Shown: in pieces, positions 62,795 through 63,560 of the stretch
How the letters are laid out: each line of letters starts with the position of its first letter
Position numbering within the stretch: position 1 is the stretch's first letter
Assembly: GCA_021463505.1 (NCBI GenBank)
Contig: JAJTYR010000018.1
Coordinates: forward strand, 1 to 63,560
Source of the DNA: Burkholderiaceae bacterium
Lineage (GTDB): Bacteria > Pseudomonadota > Gammaproteobacteria > Burkholderiales > Burkholderiaceae_E
DNA length: 63,560 nt
Direction: 5' to 3'
Program-made: the position numbers and the translations under genes
The notes under the pieces: model-generated
The model's input: only the letters and a program-made list of their open reading frames with translations
What the model was told of the DNA's origin: nothing
Database searches by the model: none

Positions 62795-63560
62795 GTGGAC
62801 CGCCGCCGAAGCCGCCCGCGAGATCGCCGCGGGCCGCCTCGCGGCCGAAGACTACGTGCGCGCGCTGCTCGCGCGCATCGACGAGCGCGAGCCCGAGGTG
62901 CAGGCCTGGGCCTGGCTCGATCGCGGGCACGCGCTCGACCAGGCGCGGCAGGTCGACGCGCGCTGCCGCGACCGCCGCCACGACGGCGTTGACTGCGGCG
63001 ACGGCCCGCTGGCCGGCGTGCCGGTGGGCGTCAAGGACATCGTCGACGTGGCCGGCATGCCCACCGAGGACGGCACCGTGCTGCACGCCGGGCGCATCGC
63101 GCAGGCCGACGCGGCGCTGATCACGCGCCTGCGCGCCGCCGGCGGCTGGCCGCTCGGCAAGACGGTGACCACCGAGCTCGCCACCTACGCGCCCGGCAAG
63201 ACGCGCAACCCGCACGATGCGCGCCACTCGCCGGGCGGCTCGTCGAGCGGCTCGGCCGCGGCGGTGGCCGCCGGCATGGTGCCGTTGGCGATCGGCACGC
63301 AGACCAACGGCTCGGTGATCCGGCCGGCATCGTTTTGCGGCGTGGTCGGCTACAAGCCGGGGTTCGGCGCGATCGGCCGCTCCGGCGTGCTGATGCAGTC
63401 GCCCCCCTTCGACCAGATCGGCGTGTTCGCGCGCACCGTGGAAGACGCTGCGCTATTGGCCGAGGCGCTCTGGGGGCACGACCCCGGCGATCCGGCCACA
63501 CGCGCGTGGCCGGCGCCGCCGCTTGCGCGCGTGGCCGCGAGCGAGCCGCCGCGCCCGCCG
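62793..63560 (+). CDS. amidase-signature family protein (5' part, runs off window)
   Basis: At least 256 codons of an amidase: EWTAAEAAREIAAGRLAAEDYVRALLARIDER, LAGVPVGVKDIVDVAGMPTEDGT (catalytic Lys), HSPGGSSSGSAAAVAAGMVPLAIGTQTNGSVIRPASFCGVVGYKP (cis-Ser and nucleophile Ser of the Ser-cisSer-Lys triad). It hydrolyses an amide, possibly one imported by the TRAP system just upstream. The start is unclear: no ATG, GTG or TTG precedes the conserved region in frame; ATC 62787, 6 nt after GGAGG, is one possibility, so the true start may be non-standard. The 3' end lies beyond the window. Confidence 0.88.

Noticed and set aside
60052..63120. A 1022-codon plus-strand frame over the TRAP genes
   Set aside because: It is out of frame with dctQ and dctM, which carry clear membrane segments and family motifs. 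The long frame is Arg/Gly/Ala-rich noise.

Overview
The window is high-GC, densely packed DNA from a betaproteobacterium, most likely order Burkholderiales. This rests on the gene order LysM protein / def / fmt / htpX / rsmB / DUF4390 / ntrY-type kinase / short NtrX-type regulator / trkA next to dprA and topB, and on the abundance of liv-type ABC, TRAP and CoA-ligase genes. No rRNA, tRNA, CRISPR array or replication origin was seen. Gene coordinates are from reading frames; functions come from recognisable motifs, not from database searches.

Left edge (1-2.6 kb): a run of small promoter-poor genes separated by attC-like folded sites, i.e. an integron gene-cassette array without a visible integrase. 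It carries a LysE exporter, a GNAT acetyltransferase, a HicAB pair and a RelE/HigB-HigA-type pair. It is followed by a zone of gene debris and small genes (2.6-8.3 kb): a transposase tail, an alpha/beta hydrolase, a broken acetyltransferase with a 9-bp repeat expansion, a cupin, a possible aldehyde dehydrogenase relic, a TMEM175-like channel, a second LysE exporter, a MazG-like enzyme, a PEP mutase/isocitrate lyase family enzyme and a small membrane protein.

Centre-left (8.4-29 kb): a large acyl-CoA catabolic region. A CoA ligase and a quinone-oxidoreductase-like gene on the minus strand face a livHMGF-ligase-binding protein operon. A second divergent pair of operons follows: minus-strand thiolase-like / DUF35 OB-fold / citrate-synthase-fold / CoA ligase, and plus-strand acyl-CoA dehydrogenase / crotonase / amidohydrolase / hotdog / crotonase / acyl-CoA dehydrogenase / TetR / zinc alcohol dehydrogenase. 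Both divergent intergenic regions carry a near-identical element of about 23 bp built on a palindrome, which suggests one regulator, probably the local TetR, controls import and breakdown of one unidentified carboxylic acid. Several enzymes here have non-canonical catalytic positions.

Centre (29-38 kb): an RND efflux operon (adaptor, MdtB-like pump, second pump). The second pump is fused in frame to a NodT-type outer-membrane factor, with an internal lipoprotein signal at the joint. A fourth CoA ligase is divergent from it.

Right half (39.7-63.6 kb): mostly core functions. These are dienelactone hydrolase, CnoX-type thioredoxin, glycine-zipper lipoprotein, HNH nuclease, ChaC-like cyclotransferase, FAH-family hydrolase, topB, dprA, a LysM protein, def, fmt, htpX, rsmB, the ntrYX-like two-component system, trkA, a TRAP transporter (dctPQM) and the start of an amidase cut by the window edge. 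Many of these genes overlap by 4 nt and use GTG or TTG starts.
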